From NCBI GenBank assembly GCA_039806955.1, contig JBDHQI010000003.1:134197-198196 (forward strand): DNA of 64,000 bases. The letters are read 5' to 3'. This DNA is from JADLHS01 sp039806955 (GTDB lineage Bacteria > Verrucomicrobiota > Verrucomicrobiia > Limisphaerales > JADLHS01). The stretch's first letter is position 1; each line of letters opens with the position of its first letter. The translations under genes and the position numbers were made by a program. The notes beneath the pieces were generated by a model that was not told where the DNA came from, ran no database searches, and saw nothing but the letters and a program-made list of their open reading frames with translations. This document shows positions 50,287-58,361 of the stretch, piece after piece.

Positions 50287-51810
50287 ATGAAACGAAACAT
50301 ACTCAAGCAGCTTAGTTTGCTCGCACTCGCCAGCGTAATGACCAGTGGTCTGTACGCGGCCGAGGATCAGGTCATGGCGAATGGCGTTAAATTAGTTGAT
50401 CCGGAGGTGACCGGTGAAGAGACCGCGGTGCTTACCCAGGCTCCGCATGTCCCGCCACCCATCACCCGCAAGCACGCGACCAAGGTTGTCGTCAATATGG
50501 AGGTGCGTGAAGTCACCAAGCGACTGGCGGACGGTGTGGAGTATGTGTTCTGGACATTTGGCGGTGATGTCCCCGGCAGCTTCATCCGGATCCGTGAAGG
50601 CGACCAGGTGGAGTTTAATTTGAACAACCATCAGAGCAATAAGATGCCGCACAACATTGACCTGCACGCGGTAACGGGGCCCGGCGGTGGCGCGACCTCC
50701 TCGTTTACGGCGCCCGGCTATTCTTCGCGATTCTCCTTCAAGGCGTTGAATCCCGGGTTGTATGTTTATCACTGCGCCACCGCGCCGGTGGGGTTGCACG
50801 TGGCCAATGGCATGTATGGCTTGATCCTCGTTGAACCCAAGGAAGGGTTGCCACCGGTGGATCGTGAATACTACGTCATGCAGGGCGAGTTCTATACCAT
50901 GGGCAAATATGGTGAGGAAGGGTTGCAATATTTCGACATGGCCAAGGCGGTGGATGAACGCCCGCCCTACGTGGTGTTCAACGGTGCGGTCGGCTCGCTG
51001 GTGGGCGACAAGGCTTTGACCGCCAAGGTGGGGGAGCGGGTGCGATTGTTCATCGGCAATGGCGGCCCGAATCTGATTTCCTCCTTTCACGTCATCGGCG
51101 AAATTTTTGACAACGTCTATCAGGAAGGCGGCAGTCACGTGACCCACAACGTCCAGACGACGATCGTTCCAGCGGGTGGTTCAGCGATGGTGGATTTCAA
51201 GGTGGAAGTGCCGGGCACTTACATCCTGGTGGATCACTCGCTGTTTCGGGCGTTCAACAAAGGTGCCATCGGTATGTTGAAAGTTGAGGGCGCGGATAAC
51301 AGCATTGTTTATACGGGCAAGGAAGTGGACGCAGTTTACATCGGCAAAGCGATGGACAGCGGCTCGGAACAGCGTGTCGCGCAACTCAAGGAAGCCGTGG
51401 CGGAAGAGATCCGGGACAACCCCAAGATTGCCAAGTTGACCAAGGAAATCCAGATGACCAAGGGTAAGGATGTCTTCATGCAAACGTGCTTCGTTTGTCA
51501 TCAAGCCAACGGCGAAGGGATTCCCGAGCAAATTCCACCGCTCGCCAAGTCGGATTACTTTGCCAAGATGACGGATGATGAAGCCATTCACATCGTGATT
51601 GCCGGGCGCAGCGGCGAGGTGATTGTCAACGGAAAGAAATACAACGGGGTGATGACGCCGCTGAATTATCTGACGGACGATCAGATCGCCAACGTGCTGA
51701 CCTATGTGCGCAACAGCTTCGGCAACGAAGGTGGGGTGATTGGTGCGGACGCGGTAAAACGGGTGCGCGCGACGATTGCTCCGCCTACCAATACGAGTCA
51801 GTTTGAGTAA
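50287..51810 (+). CDS. nirK: Copper nitrite reductase fused to cytochrome c
   Basis: A 507-residue exported enzyme that reduces nitrite to nitric oxide. A signal peptide (LSLLALASVMTSGLYA) is followed by two cupredoxin domains. Type-1 copper ligands are in KMPHNIDLHA (His), YVYHCATAPVGLHVANGM (Cys, His, Met). Type-2 ligands are the His of DLHA, the His of YHC and the His of ILVDHSLF (about 317). The last ~120 residues form a cytochrome c domain with CFVCH (about 401-405) and a Met in YNGVMTPL, giving a built-in electron donor. The fusion type occurs in several NirK lineages. Followed by nirV and SCO genes. Confidence 0.95.
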   Translation: MKRNILKQLSLLALASVMTSGLYAAEDQVMANGVKLVDPEVTGEETAVLTQAPHVPPPITRKHATKVVVNMEVREVTKRLADGVEYVFWTFGGDVPGSFIRIREGDQVEFNLNNHQSNKMPHNIDLHAVTGPGGGATSSFTAPGYSSRFSFKALNPGLYVYHCATAPVGLHVANGMYGLILVEPKEGLPPVDREYYVMQGEFYTMGKYGEEGLQYFDMAKAVDERPPYVVFNGAVGSLVGDKALTAKVGERVRLFIGNGGPNLISSFHVIGEIFDNVYQEGGSHVTHNVQTTIVPAGGSAMVDFKVEVPGTYILVDHSLFRAFNKGAIGMLKVEGADNSIVYTGKEVDAVYIGKAMDSGSEQRVAQLKEAVAEEIRDNPKIAKLTKEIQMTKGKDVFMQTCFVCHQANGEGIPEQIPPLAKSDYFAKMTDDEAIHIVIAGRSGEVIVNGKKYNGVMTPLNYLTDDQIANVLTYVRNSFGNEGGVIGADAVKRVRATIAPPTNTSQFE

Positions 51811-51826
51811 ATTGTTTGGTGAAGTT

Positions 51827-52621
51827 ATGAAACGAGTCCACCCCATTGCTTTCGGGCTGCTGATCCTGGCGGCCGGGGCTTGGGGTGGACTGGCTTTGGC
51901 CGAGCCGACAGTCCCGACGGGCATGGTGTTGATCCACGGCGGGACGTTCAAACCGATGTTCCGTTCGACGGCGGATTTCAAGGAAGTCGAGGTCAAACCG
52001 TTCTGTTTGGATCAATTACCGGTAACCAACGAGGAGTTCCTGCGGTTTGTGCAGGCCAATCCGCGCTGGCAACGCTCCGCCGTGAAGCGGCTGTTCGCGG
52101 GCGCAACTTACCTGAAACATTGGGCGGGCGATTTGGAGTTGGGACCGGAAGCGCCGCCGCGCGCGCCAGTGACCTTTGTTTCCTGGTTTGCCGCCAAAGC
52201 CTACGCGCAATGGGCCGGGAAACGATTGCCCACCACGGCGGAATGGGAACTCACCGCCGCGGCGGGTTACACCAATGCGAATGGCGAGTTGGACGCGGAG
52301 TTTCGTCGCGATTTACTGGCGTGGTATTCATCGGCCATGCAACCGCTTAACCACGTTGGAAGCGGACGAACCAATTTTTGGGGCGTGTCTGATCTGCACG
52401 GATTGGTCTGGGAATGGGTGGCGGATTTCAATACGTCTATGGTGACTGGTGACGCCCGTGGCGACACCGGCTTGGATCGGCAACTTTTCTGTGGCAGCGG
52501 TTCGCTGGGGGCTCGTGATGTGAGTGATTACGCGGCGTTCATGCGCTACGGGTTCCGCAGCAGTCTGAAAGCGGATTATTGCGTGCATAATCTCGGCTTT
52601 CGTTGCGCCAAGGATTTATGA
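51827..52621 (+). CDS. nirV: NirV/formylglycine-generating-enzyme-like protein
   Basis: A 264-residue exported protein of the SUMF1/FGE-like fold: signal peptide IAFGLLILAAGAWGGLALA, then MVLIHGGTFKPM, FCLDQLPVTNEEFLRFV, VTFVSWFAAKAYAQWAGKRL, PTTAEWELTAAAG, SDLHGLVWEWVADF and the C-terminal LGFRCAKD. Proteins of this type next to nirK are called NirV. The cysteine pair used by true formylglycine-generating enzymes is not obvious, so catalytic activity is doubtful. ATG 51827 follows nirK by 16 bases. Its stop overlaps the SCO start (ATGA). Confidence 0.85.
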   Translation: MKRVHPIAFGLLILAAGAWGGLALAEPTVPTGMVLIHGGTFKPMFRSTADFKEVEVKPFCLDQLPVTNEEFLRFVQANPRWQRSAVKRLFAGATYLKHWAGDLELGPEAPPRAPVTFVSWFAAKAYAQWAGKRLPTTAEWELTAAAGYTNANGELDAEFRRDLLAWYSSAMQPLNHVGSGRTNFWGVSDLHGLVWEWVADFNTSMVTGDARGDTGLDRQLFCGSGSLGARDVSDYAAFMRYGFRSSLKADYCVHNLGFRCAKDL

Positions 52622-53319
52622 AAGGCAACCAAACAAGTCGGCAAGATCGGTCGCTGAATCCGGCGGGCTCCCGGATGTTCAGCTGGAGCAGGACAATCCA
52701 GTCGGGACTCGGATTTTTGCTGCTCGTTGCCCTGACGGCTTGCGACACGACGCATGAAAAACCCGCTTGTTGCGCCCAACCGAACGCCGTGGCGGAGCGC
52801 GCTGATTTCAGCGATGAATCGCTCTACCAAGTTGAATCGGTGTGGACCACCGATACGAAGCAACGGATTAAACTCGCGGATTTGCAAGGTCGTCCACAAG
52901 TGGTGGTGATGTTCTTTGCGAGCTGTCAGTACGCCTGTCCGATCCTCGTTCACGACCTGACGCGCATTGAAGCTGCTTTGCCCGCCGAGTTGCGCGGTAA
53001 AACCGGCTTCACGCTGGTCACCTTTGATACAAAGCGCGACACGCCGGCCGCGCTCGCCAAATTTCGGAAGCTGCGCCATTTACCCGCCAACTGGACCCTG
53101 CTGCATGGCGGGGATGATGACGTGCTCGAATTGGCCGCGTTGCTCGGCGTGAAATACAAACAGGAAGCCAGCGGGCAATTCGCTCATTCCAATCTTATCA
53201 CCGTGCTGAATCAACGTGGCGAAATTGTGCATCAAACCACTGGTTTGGGGCAGGACATCCAGCCGGCCGTGCGCAAACTTCAGGAACTGCTCGCCACGGC
53301 TCACGCCAGCGCGAAGTAG
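52618..53319 (+). CDS. SCO1/SenC-type copper chaperone lipoprotein
   Basis: A 233-residue thioredoxin-fold protein that carries copper to respiratory enzymes. A lipoprotein signal ends LLVALTACDTT. The domain shows VVVMFFASCQYACPILVHDL with the CxxxC copper ligands (about 103 and 107), LVTFDTKRDTPAALAKFRKL and the His ligand in QFAHSNLITVLNQRGEIVHQ. The start overlaps the nirV stop by four bases. Its place suggests copper delivery to NirK. Confidence 0.92.
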   Translation: MKGNQTSRQDRSLNPAGSRMFSWSRTIQSGLGFLLLVALTACDTTHEKPACCAQPNAVAERADFSDESLYQVESVWTTDTKQRIKLADLQGRPQVVVMFFASCQYACPILVHDLTRIEAALPAELRGKTGFTLVTFDTKRDTPAALAKFRKLRHLPANWTLLHGGDDDVLELAALLGVKYKQEASGQFAHSNLITVLNQRGEIVHQTTGLGQDIQPAVRKLQELLATAHASAK

Positions 53320-53453
53320 GGGGACAAGCTCGACCGCGTGAGGTACCGCGAGTTTGAGCCAATTTCAATTGAACCGAGCTGGTCATCTTGATTGCGGACT
53401 GGTGCAGACCTCCGAATGTTGCTAAACTGGCTGCGGTTCGAGATTGGAGAATT

Positions 53454-54272
53454 ATGAATCGTTTGCTTTACGTGGCCGCCGCAGAGACCGCCGGTGCGCC
53501 TGCGGTTGCCGCTGATAAAATGCCCGGACATTGGTTGCTCGCCAAAATGGGCAAGCGCGTGCTGCGTCCGGGAGGATTGGAACTTTCCCGGGTGATGCTG
53601 GAGCGGCTGGCCATTCAAAGCCGCGACGCAGTGGTGGAATTCGCGCCCGGCATGGGCGTCACGGCGCGCATGACTTTACGCAAATCCCCCGCCAGCTATA
53701 CGGCGGTGGAGCGCGACGCCAAGGCGGCTGAACGGGTCAAAAACTATCTGAGTGGCCCCACCCAGCAATGTCAGTTGGGTAGCGCCGAGGAAACGGGGTT
53801 GCCGGGTCAATCCGCCACCGTCGTTTACGGCGAGGCGATGTTGACCATGCAGGGGACGGAACAAAAACAGCGCATTGTGGCCGAGGCGTTTCGACTGCTT
53901 AAACCCGGCGGCCGTTATGGCATTCACGAGATGACCTTGGTGCCGGACGATCTGCCGCTGGAGATCAAGCAGGACATCAATCGCACCATGACGCACAGCA
54001 TTCACGTCGGCACCCGCGCGCTCACCGTTCGGGAATGGCGGGAACTGCTCACGGCGGCCGGATTTCAAATCCAGTCGGAAATCACCGCGCCCATGCTGCT
54101 GCTTGAACCGTTGCGCATCTTTCGCGACGAAGGATTCTTCCGCGCCCTGCGGTTTGGTTTCAACGTGCTGCGCACGCCCGAAGTGCGTCGGCGCGTGCTG
54201 GCTATGCGGCGCACCTTCCGCCGCCAACGCGCGCACATCGGCGCGCTGGCACTCGTGGCGGTTAAACCGTGA
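53454..54272 (+). CDS. SAM-dependent methyltransferase
   Basis: A 272-residue class I methyltransferase. ATG 53454 has GGAG nearby. The SAM motif is VVEFAPGMGVTARMTL, with acidic strand end SYTAVERDAKA, LGSAEETGLPGQSATVVYGE (motif II/III) and AFRLLKPGGRYGIHEMTLVP (post-motif). The C-terminal third is basic and helical (RRVLAMRRTFRRQRAHIGAL). The substrate is not evident; it follows the nirK-nirV-SCO genes by 134 bases and may be unrelated to them. Confidence 0.85.
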   Translation: MNRLLYVAAAETAGAPAVAADKMPGHWLLAKMGKRVLRPGGLELSRVMLERLAIQSRDAVVEFAPGMGVTARMTLRKSPASYTAVERDAKAAERVKNYLSGPTQQCQLGSAEETGLPGQSATVVYGEAMLTMQGTEQKQRIVAEAFRLLKPGGRYGIHEMTLVPDDLPLEIKQDINRTMTHSIHVGTRALTVREWRELLTAAGFQIQSEITAPMLLLEPLRIFRDEGFFRALRFGFNVLRTPEVRRRVLAMRRTFRRQRAHIGALALVAVKP

Positions 54273-54335
54273 ACGCCAACCCGCGCGCTGGTTTTGTGTC
54301 TTGGCACGCTGACGCCGACCTTTTAGTTTCCGCCT

Positions 54336-55097
54336 GTGTTTCGGCCTTGCATTGATCTGCGCAACGGAAAAGTCGTCCAAATCGTGGGCGGCACGTTGAG
54401 CGATGATTCCCGCGGCGTGCAAACCAACTTCGTCTCCGAACGCTCGGCCGCGTGGTTTGCGGAACTTTATCGGCGTGACGGTCTGACCGGCGGTCACGTC
54501 ATCATGCTGGGGCCGGGTAATGAAACAGAAGCGCGCGGCGCGCTCGCCGCCTACCCCGATGGTTTGCAGATTGGTGGCGGCGTCAACGCCACCAACGCGG
54601 CTGACTGGCTGTCCGCCGGTGCGTCTCATGTGATTGTCACCAGTTGGGTGTTTCGCGAGGGCCGCGTGGATTGGGCGCGTTTGGCCGAACTGCAACAACG
54701 CGTCGGCAAAACCCGGTTGGTGTTGGATTTGAGCTGCCGCATTCGCGATGACCGATATTTTGTGGTGACCGATCGCTGGCAGCAATTCACTGAAGTCACC
54801 TTGTCCGCGGCGACCCTGGAAAAGTTCGCTGATTATTGCGCGGAATTTTTAATTCACGCGGTGGACGTGGAGGGGCTGTGTCGCGGCATTGATCGCCGGT
54901 TGGTAACGCGTCTGGCGGAATGGTCGCCGTTGCCGGTCACGTATGCCGGGGGCGCGAATGCACTGGCGGATTTGGAAACCGTCACCGCGCTGGGGCGGGG
55001 GAAGGTGCATTTAACCATCGGTTCGGCACTGGATATTTTCGGGGGAACTGGCGTGCGGTATGACGAGGCGGTGGCGTTCAACCAAAACCGCTGCTGA
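54336..55097 (+). CDS. hisA: Eukaryotic-type HisA (phosphoribosylformimino-AICAR-phosphate isomerase)
   Basis: A 253-residue TIM-barrel isomerase of histidine biosynthesis. The sequence follows the yeast/plant HIS6 pattern rather than usual bacterial HisA: FRPCIDLRNGKVVQIVGGTL, then TNFVSERSAAWFAELY, GGHVIMLGPGNETEA, GLQIGGGVNATNAADWL, GASHVIVTSWVF and VLDLSCRI. The start is GTG 54336. It is not next to other his genes. Assignment as HisA-type is firm; function in histidine synthesis is the simplest reading. Confidence 0.88.
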   Translation: MFRPCIDLRNGKVVQIVGGTLSDDSRGVQTNFVSERSAAWFAELYRRDGLTGGHVIMLGPGNETEARGALAAYPDGLQIGGGVNATNAADWLSAGASHVIVTSWVFREGRVDWARLAELQQRVGKTRLVLDLSCRIRDDRYFVVTDRWQQFTEVTLSAATLEKFADYCAEFLIHAVDVEGLCRGIDRRLVTRLAEWSPLPVTYAGGANALADLETVTALGRGKVHLTIGSALDIFGGTGVRYDEAVAFNQNRC

Positions 55098-55159
55098 CTC
55101 CGGCGCAAGATTTGATTGCCGTTCCCTTGCGCCAACGTAACATTCGATTCAACAAACCT

Positions 55160-57205
55160 ATGAAAAACCTGACCACCGTGTGGATTCTGACCGGCATTGT
55201 CACTTTGAGTTTTGGAACAATCCCCGAGGCGCGCAGCCAGGCGGCGGACTTGGGCGAACCGCCCGCCGCGCCGACCGATCTCTCCGGCTTGCCCCGGCCC
55301 ACCGGGATTTACAGTGTCACCGGCGGCTTTACCGTGGACGCCAATTCGCGCGAGCAGGTGCGTTCGTTTTACAACGCGGTTTATCTGGTTTCCGAAGGCG
55401 TGTCCATGGCAACAAGTTCCGATGTGGCCAGTTGCACACCGGGGACCAACTCGCTCGCGTACCGCGAGGCGGTATTGCGGCGCATCAATTGGTTTCGCGC
55501 CATGGCGGGATTACCCGCCAGCGTTACGTTTGATGCGACCGCCAATGCGCGCGCGCAACAAGCGGCGGTGGTGATGTCACGTAACGGCGCGCTCAGTCAT
55601 TTTCCGGATAACACCTGGCTTTGTTACACCGGTGACGCCGCCAACGCCGCTTCCAACTCCAATCTCGCGATTGGCAATGCCGGGGCCGACGCGATCACCG
55701 CCTACATCTGGGATTTCGGAGCCAATAACACTGCGGTCGGACATCGGCGTTGGTTGCTGTATCCGCAAACCCAGATCATGGGCACGGGCGATGTGCCCAG
55801 CACCAACGGGTTTGGTGCCGCCAATGCCACCTGGGTTTTTGATGGAAACTATGGGGGTCAACGCCCCGCCACCCGCACTCCTTTCGTGGCGTGGCCACCG
55901 GCCGGTTATTTGCCCTATCAACTGGCTTATCCGCAATGGTCGTTCGCGTTGACCAATGCGAACCTCTCCGGCGCCAACGTCACCATGCGAAGCAATGGCG
56001 TGAATGTGGCCGTGAGCGTGCAGCCTTATGCAACGGGCATCGGCGAGAATAGCGTGGTGTGGGTGCCAATGGGGCTGAACTACACCAGCACCAGCACGAA
56101 GATGCCGTTCAATGGCGCGGATACCACGTATTCCGTCACGGTCACAAATATCCAATACGGCTCGGTAATCACTGGGTTTACGTACACCGTCACGCTGTTC
56201 GATCCGCAGGTGCCCGGCAATGATTACGCGCCTCCGACCATCAGCGGGCCGGCTGCCCCGATCGTCGGACAGGGCAATACTTACAGTTTTACATCTGTGC
56301 CTGGGGCGGATGGCTATGAATGGCGCGTGAGCCAGACGGCGCCTTACGATTTCACCGACGGTGCCGAAACCGGTCTGGGAAATTTTACGGTGCAGACCAC
56401 TGCGGGTTATGCGGTGCGGGATTCGAGCGTGAAAGCTGCGGGCGCTTACTCGTTCCATCTGGCGCATCCGCCGGGGGCCAAAGACCAGCTTCTGACCCTG
56501 AACCAGGCATTTGTGCCGCAGGCTGACGCCACGCTCACCGTGAAAAGTCGGTTGGGGGTCGCTACGAGTGATCAAGTGGCTACAATTCAAATCTCAGCTG
56601 ATGGCGGGTTGAGCTGGGAGGATATTTATACTCAGCCAGGAACGGGGCAACCTGGTGAGACTTCATTCGTCACCCGTTCCTTTGGGCTGGGAGCTTTCGC
56701 CGATCAGGAAGTTCGATTGCGTTTTAACTATGCTTTCAGTATCGGGAGTTACTATACGGATACTTCTGCCGGGGTCGGTTGGTATTTGGATGACATCACG
56801 ATTTCGGGTGCGGAAGTCCGAACGGTGCTGAGCACGAACCTGATGGTCGCAGGAACAAATTTTACTTTCACGCCGCCCCAACCGGGCGATTTCCTGCTGG
56901 ATGTGCGCGCCTATCTCTTTCAGGAATTTCCGCTGGCGTGGGGTCCGACCTATCCGGTTGCCGCCACGACCGCGCCGCCGTTGACGATTACGATGCAAAC
57001 TCCGGTGCTGGTTGGCAATCAAGTCCGCCTGGACTTTGCGACCAGCCGTGCGGCCAGTTTTCAACTCCTTCAAGCGGATACGCCGACCGGACCTTGGGGC
57101 GTCAACACAACGGCGGCTCTGACCACCAACGCGCCGGGCAGTTCGTATCGCTTCTCGACGCCGGTGGAAGCGTCCGCCCGCTTTTACCGAGTCGTATCAC
57201 CGTGA
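55160..57205 (+). CDS. Secreted CAP-domain protein with C-terminal repeat-type domain
   Basis: A 681-residue exported protein. Signal peptide MKNLTTVWILTGIVTLSFGT precedes a CAP (SCP/PR-1) domain, about residues 70-300: EAVLRRINWFRAMAGLPASV, ANARAQQAAVVMSRNGALSH (His), and AVGHRRWLLYPQTQIMGTGD (second His and the CAP signature). Then come Ig/MAM-like modules (DFTDGAETGLGNF ... GWYLDDITISGAEVRT) and a terminal domain (RAASFQLLQADTPTGPW ... SARFYRVVSP) like that of the M23 protein at 35435. Surface or extracellular role; no enzyme activity is claimed. Confidence 0.85.
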   Translation: MKNLTTVWILTGIVTLSFGTIPEARSQAADLGEPPAAPTDLSGLPRPTGIYSVTGGFTVDANSREQVRSFYNAVYLVSEGVSMATSSDVASCTPGTNSLAYREAVLRRINWFRAMAGLPASVTFDATANARAQQAAVVMSRNGALSHFPDNTWLCYTGDAANAASNSNLAIGNAGADAITAYIWDFGANNTAVGHRRWLLYPQTQIMGTGDVPSTNGFGAANATWVFDGNYGGQRPATRTPFVAWPPAGYLPYQLAYPQWSFALTNANLSGANVTMRSNGVNVAVSVQPYATGIGENSVVWVPMGLNYTSTSTKMPFNGADTTYSVTVTNIQYGSVITGFTYTVTLFDPQVPGNDYAPPTISGPAAPIVGQGNTYSFTSVPGADGYEWRVSQTAPYDFTDGAETGLGNFTVQTTAGYAVRDSSVKAAGAYSFHLAHPPGAKDQLLTLNQAFVPQADATLTVKSRLGVATSDQVATIQISADGGLSWEDIYTQPGTGQPGETSFVTRSFGLGAFADQEVRLRFNYAFSIGSYYTDTSAGVGWYLDDITISGAEVRTVLSTNLMVAGTNFTFTPPQPGDFLLDVRAYLFQEFPLAWGPTYPVAATTAPPLTITMQTPVLVGNQVRLDFATSRAASFQLLQADTPTGPWGVNTTAALTTNAPGSSYRFSTPVEASARFYRVVSP

Positions 57206-57270
57206 GTAAGGAACTCAGGCTTTGAAGTAAATGGCCGCCGCTGTGAAGAGACGGAAGCTCATCCCCTGTA

Positions 57271-57473
57271 GCGGCGGTCTATGACCGTCGCAAGTCCCAG
57301 CACCAGAGGTGCGGTAAGAAGGTAGCCCACAGCGCAAGCTATGGGTTCCGGTCGGATGGATTGTAAGCCCCGGCAAGGGCGACAGAAAATCGTCGGCGCC
57401 CGCCTGAATCCGCCGCCCCTTCCGGGCTTGTTCCAAAACCGTCATTTTCCCACGGCTGACGCCGTGGGCTACC
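57271..57473. repeat. REPIN-like cluster of palindromes
   Basis: The element 57321-57473 has perfect inverted ends, GGTAGCCCAC (57321-57330) and GTGGGCTACC (57464-57473). Inside, AAGCCCCGGCAAGGGCG (57365-57381) is mirrored by CGCCCCTTCCGGGCTT (about 57414-57429), and CCCACGGCTGACGCCGTGGG (57449-57468) is itself a perfect hairpin. Just left, GCGGCGGTCTATGACCGTCGC (57271-57291) is a fourth hairpin. GCCCC...GGGGCGACAG-type and TAGCCCA-type palindromes are common dispersed repeats in this and related phyla. The rest of the 57206-57893 gap holds no gene. Confidence 0.65.
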
Positions 57474-57893
57474 CTCGCGCTGCTCCGCAGCTTTGGCGGT
57501 GCAGACCGCACTGGTCGGCAAGTTTCAATCCGCTATTTTTCAAGTCTTTCCAAAATCCCTTTCACCTTGCGTCGCATCTCAAGACAAAAACTGCGTTCTT
57601 CTCCTTCAGTGGAATATCCACTTCGTTGTCCAATGAAAGCAATTGTCGCTGCATGAATGTTTTGCTTCACAGCTTCGCATGGGTTGCGACAGGTCCGCTG
57701 AATGATTCTGTCGCCTGTGCTGGGCGTGGAATATCATTTTCAATCGCCGGTAAAATGTGGTATTCATCGGACCGGTTCTGCGTTTCGTATCTTGCGGTTT
57801 GATGGGGGTCGGTTGACCCACTTCCATACAGGTCTGGGGAACTCCCAGGTGAATGCAGAAACAACACGACAACCAAACAAAATAACTCGAATC

Positions 57894-58229
57894 ATGAATG
57901 GATATTACGAATTGAAGAAAACCACGACGGGCAAACCCATGTTCAATCTCAAGGCGGGAAATCACGAGGTCATTCTGACCAGTGAAGTTTATGAGTCCAA
58001 GGACGCCGCGCTCAACGGCATCGCCTCCGTCCGCAAGAACGGGCCGGACGAAGCCTCCTTTGAAAAGAAGGTTTCCGTGAAGGGCGAGCCTTATTTTGTC
58101 TTGAAAGCCGCCAATGGTCAGGTCATCGGCAAGAGCGAAATGTATTCTTCCGAAGCGGCGCGGGACAATGGCATCGCCTCGGTGATCACCAACAGTCCCT
58201 CCGAAAAAGTGGTTGAAGTGGAGGCTTGA
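57894..58229 (+). CDS. YegP-like DUF1508 protein
   Basis: A 111-residue protein with two DUF1508 repeats: MNGYYELKKTTTGKPMFNLK ... VYESKDAALNGIASVRKNGP, and VSVKGEPYFVLKAANGQVIG ... MYSSEAARDNGIASVITNSP. The F-x-L-K-A-x-N/G-x-x-I and A-x-x-x-G-I-A-S-V motifs are diagnostic for YegP. ATG 57894 is the natural start. Function unknown, often stress-linked. A terminator follows. Confidence 0.9.
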   Translation: MNGYYELKKTTTGKPMFNLKAGNHEVILTSEVYESKDAALNGIASVRKNGPDEASFEKKVSVKGEPYFVLKAANGQVIGKSEMYSSEAARDNGIASVITNSPSEKVVEVEA

Positions 58230-58285
58230 TGAAGGTTACGGCCGCCAATCGTGGCGGTCGGAATTGATCGGTGAAAAATTAAACG

Positions 58286-58361
58286 ACCATCGCCCGGCTG
58301 CGGTTATCGGCGGGGCGATGGTTAAACCTTACGGCACGTCCTCGGACGTGCTTTATTTTTT
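58286..58361 (+). terminator. Double hairpin terminator
   Basis: First hairpin: ACCATCGCCC (58286-58295) with GGGCGATGGT (58313-58322). Second: GCACGTC (58334-58340), loop CTCG, GACGTGC (58345-58351), followed by the T-rich TTTATTTTTT to 58361. It ends the rightward YegP-like gene and abuts the stop of the converging large gene at 58353. Confidence 0.85.

Noticed and set aside
57606..57893. Leftward frame ending in a lysine-rich tail (LEMRRKVKGILERLEK)
   Set aside because: It has no usable start codon and is interrupted upstream; judged chance or too decayed to call.
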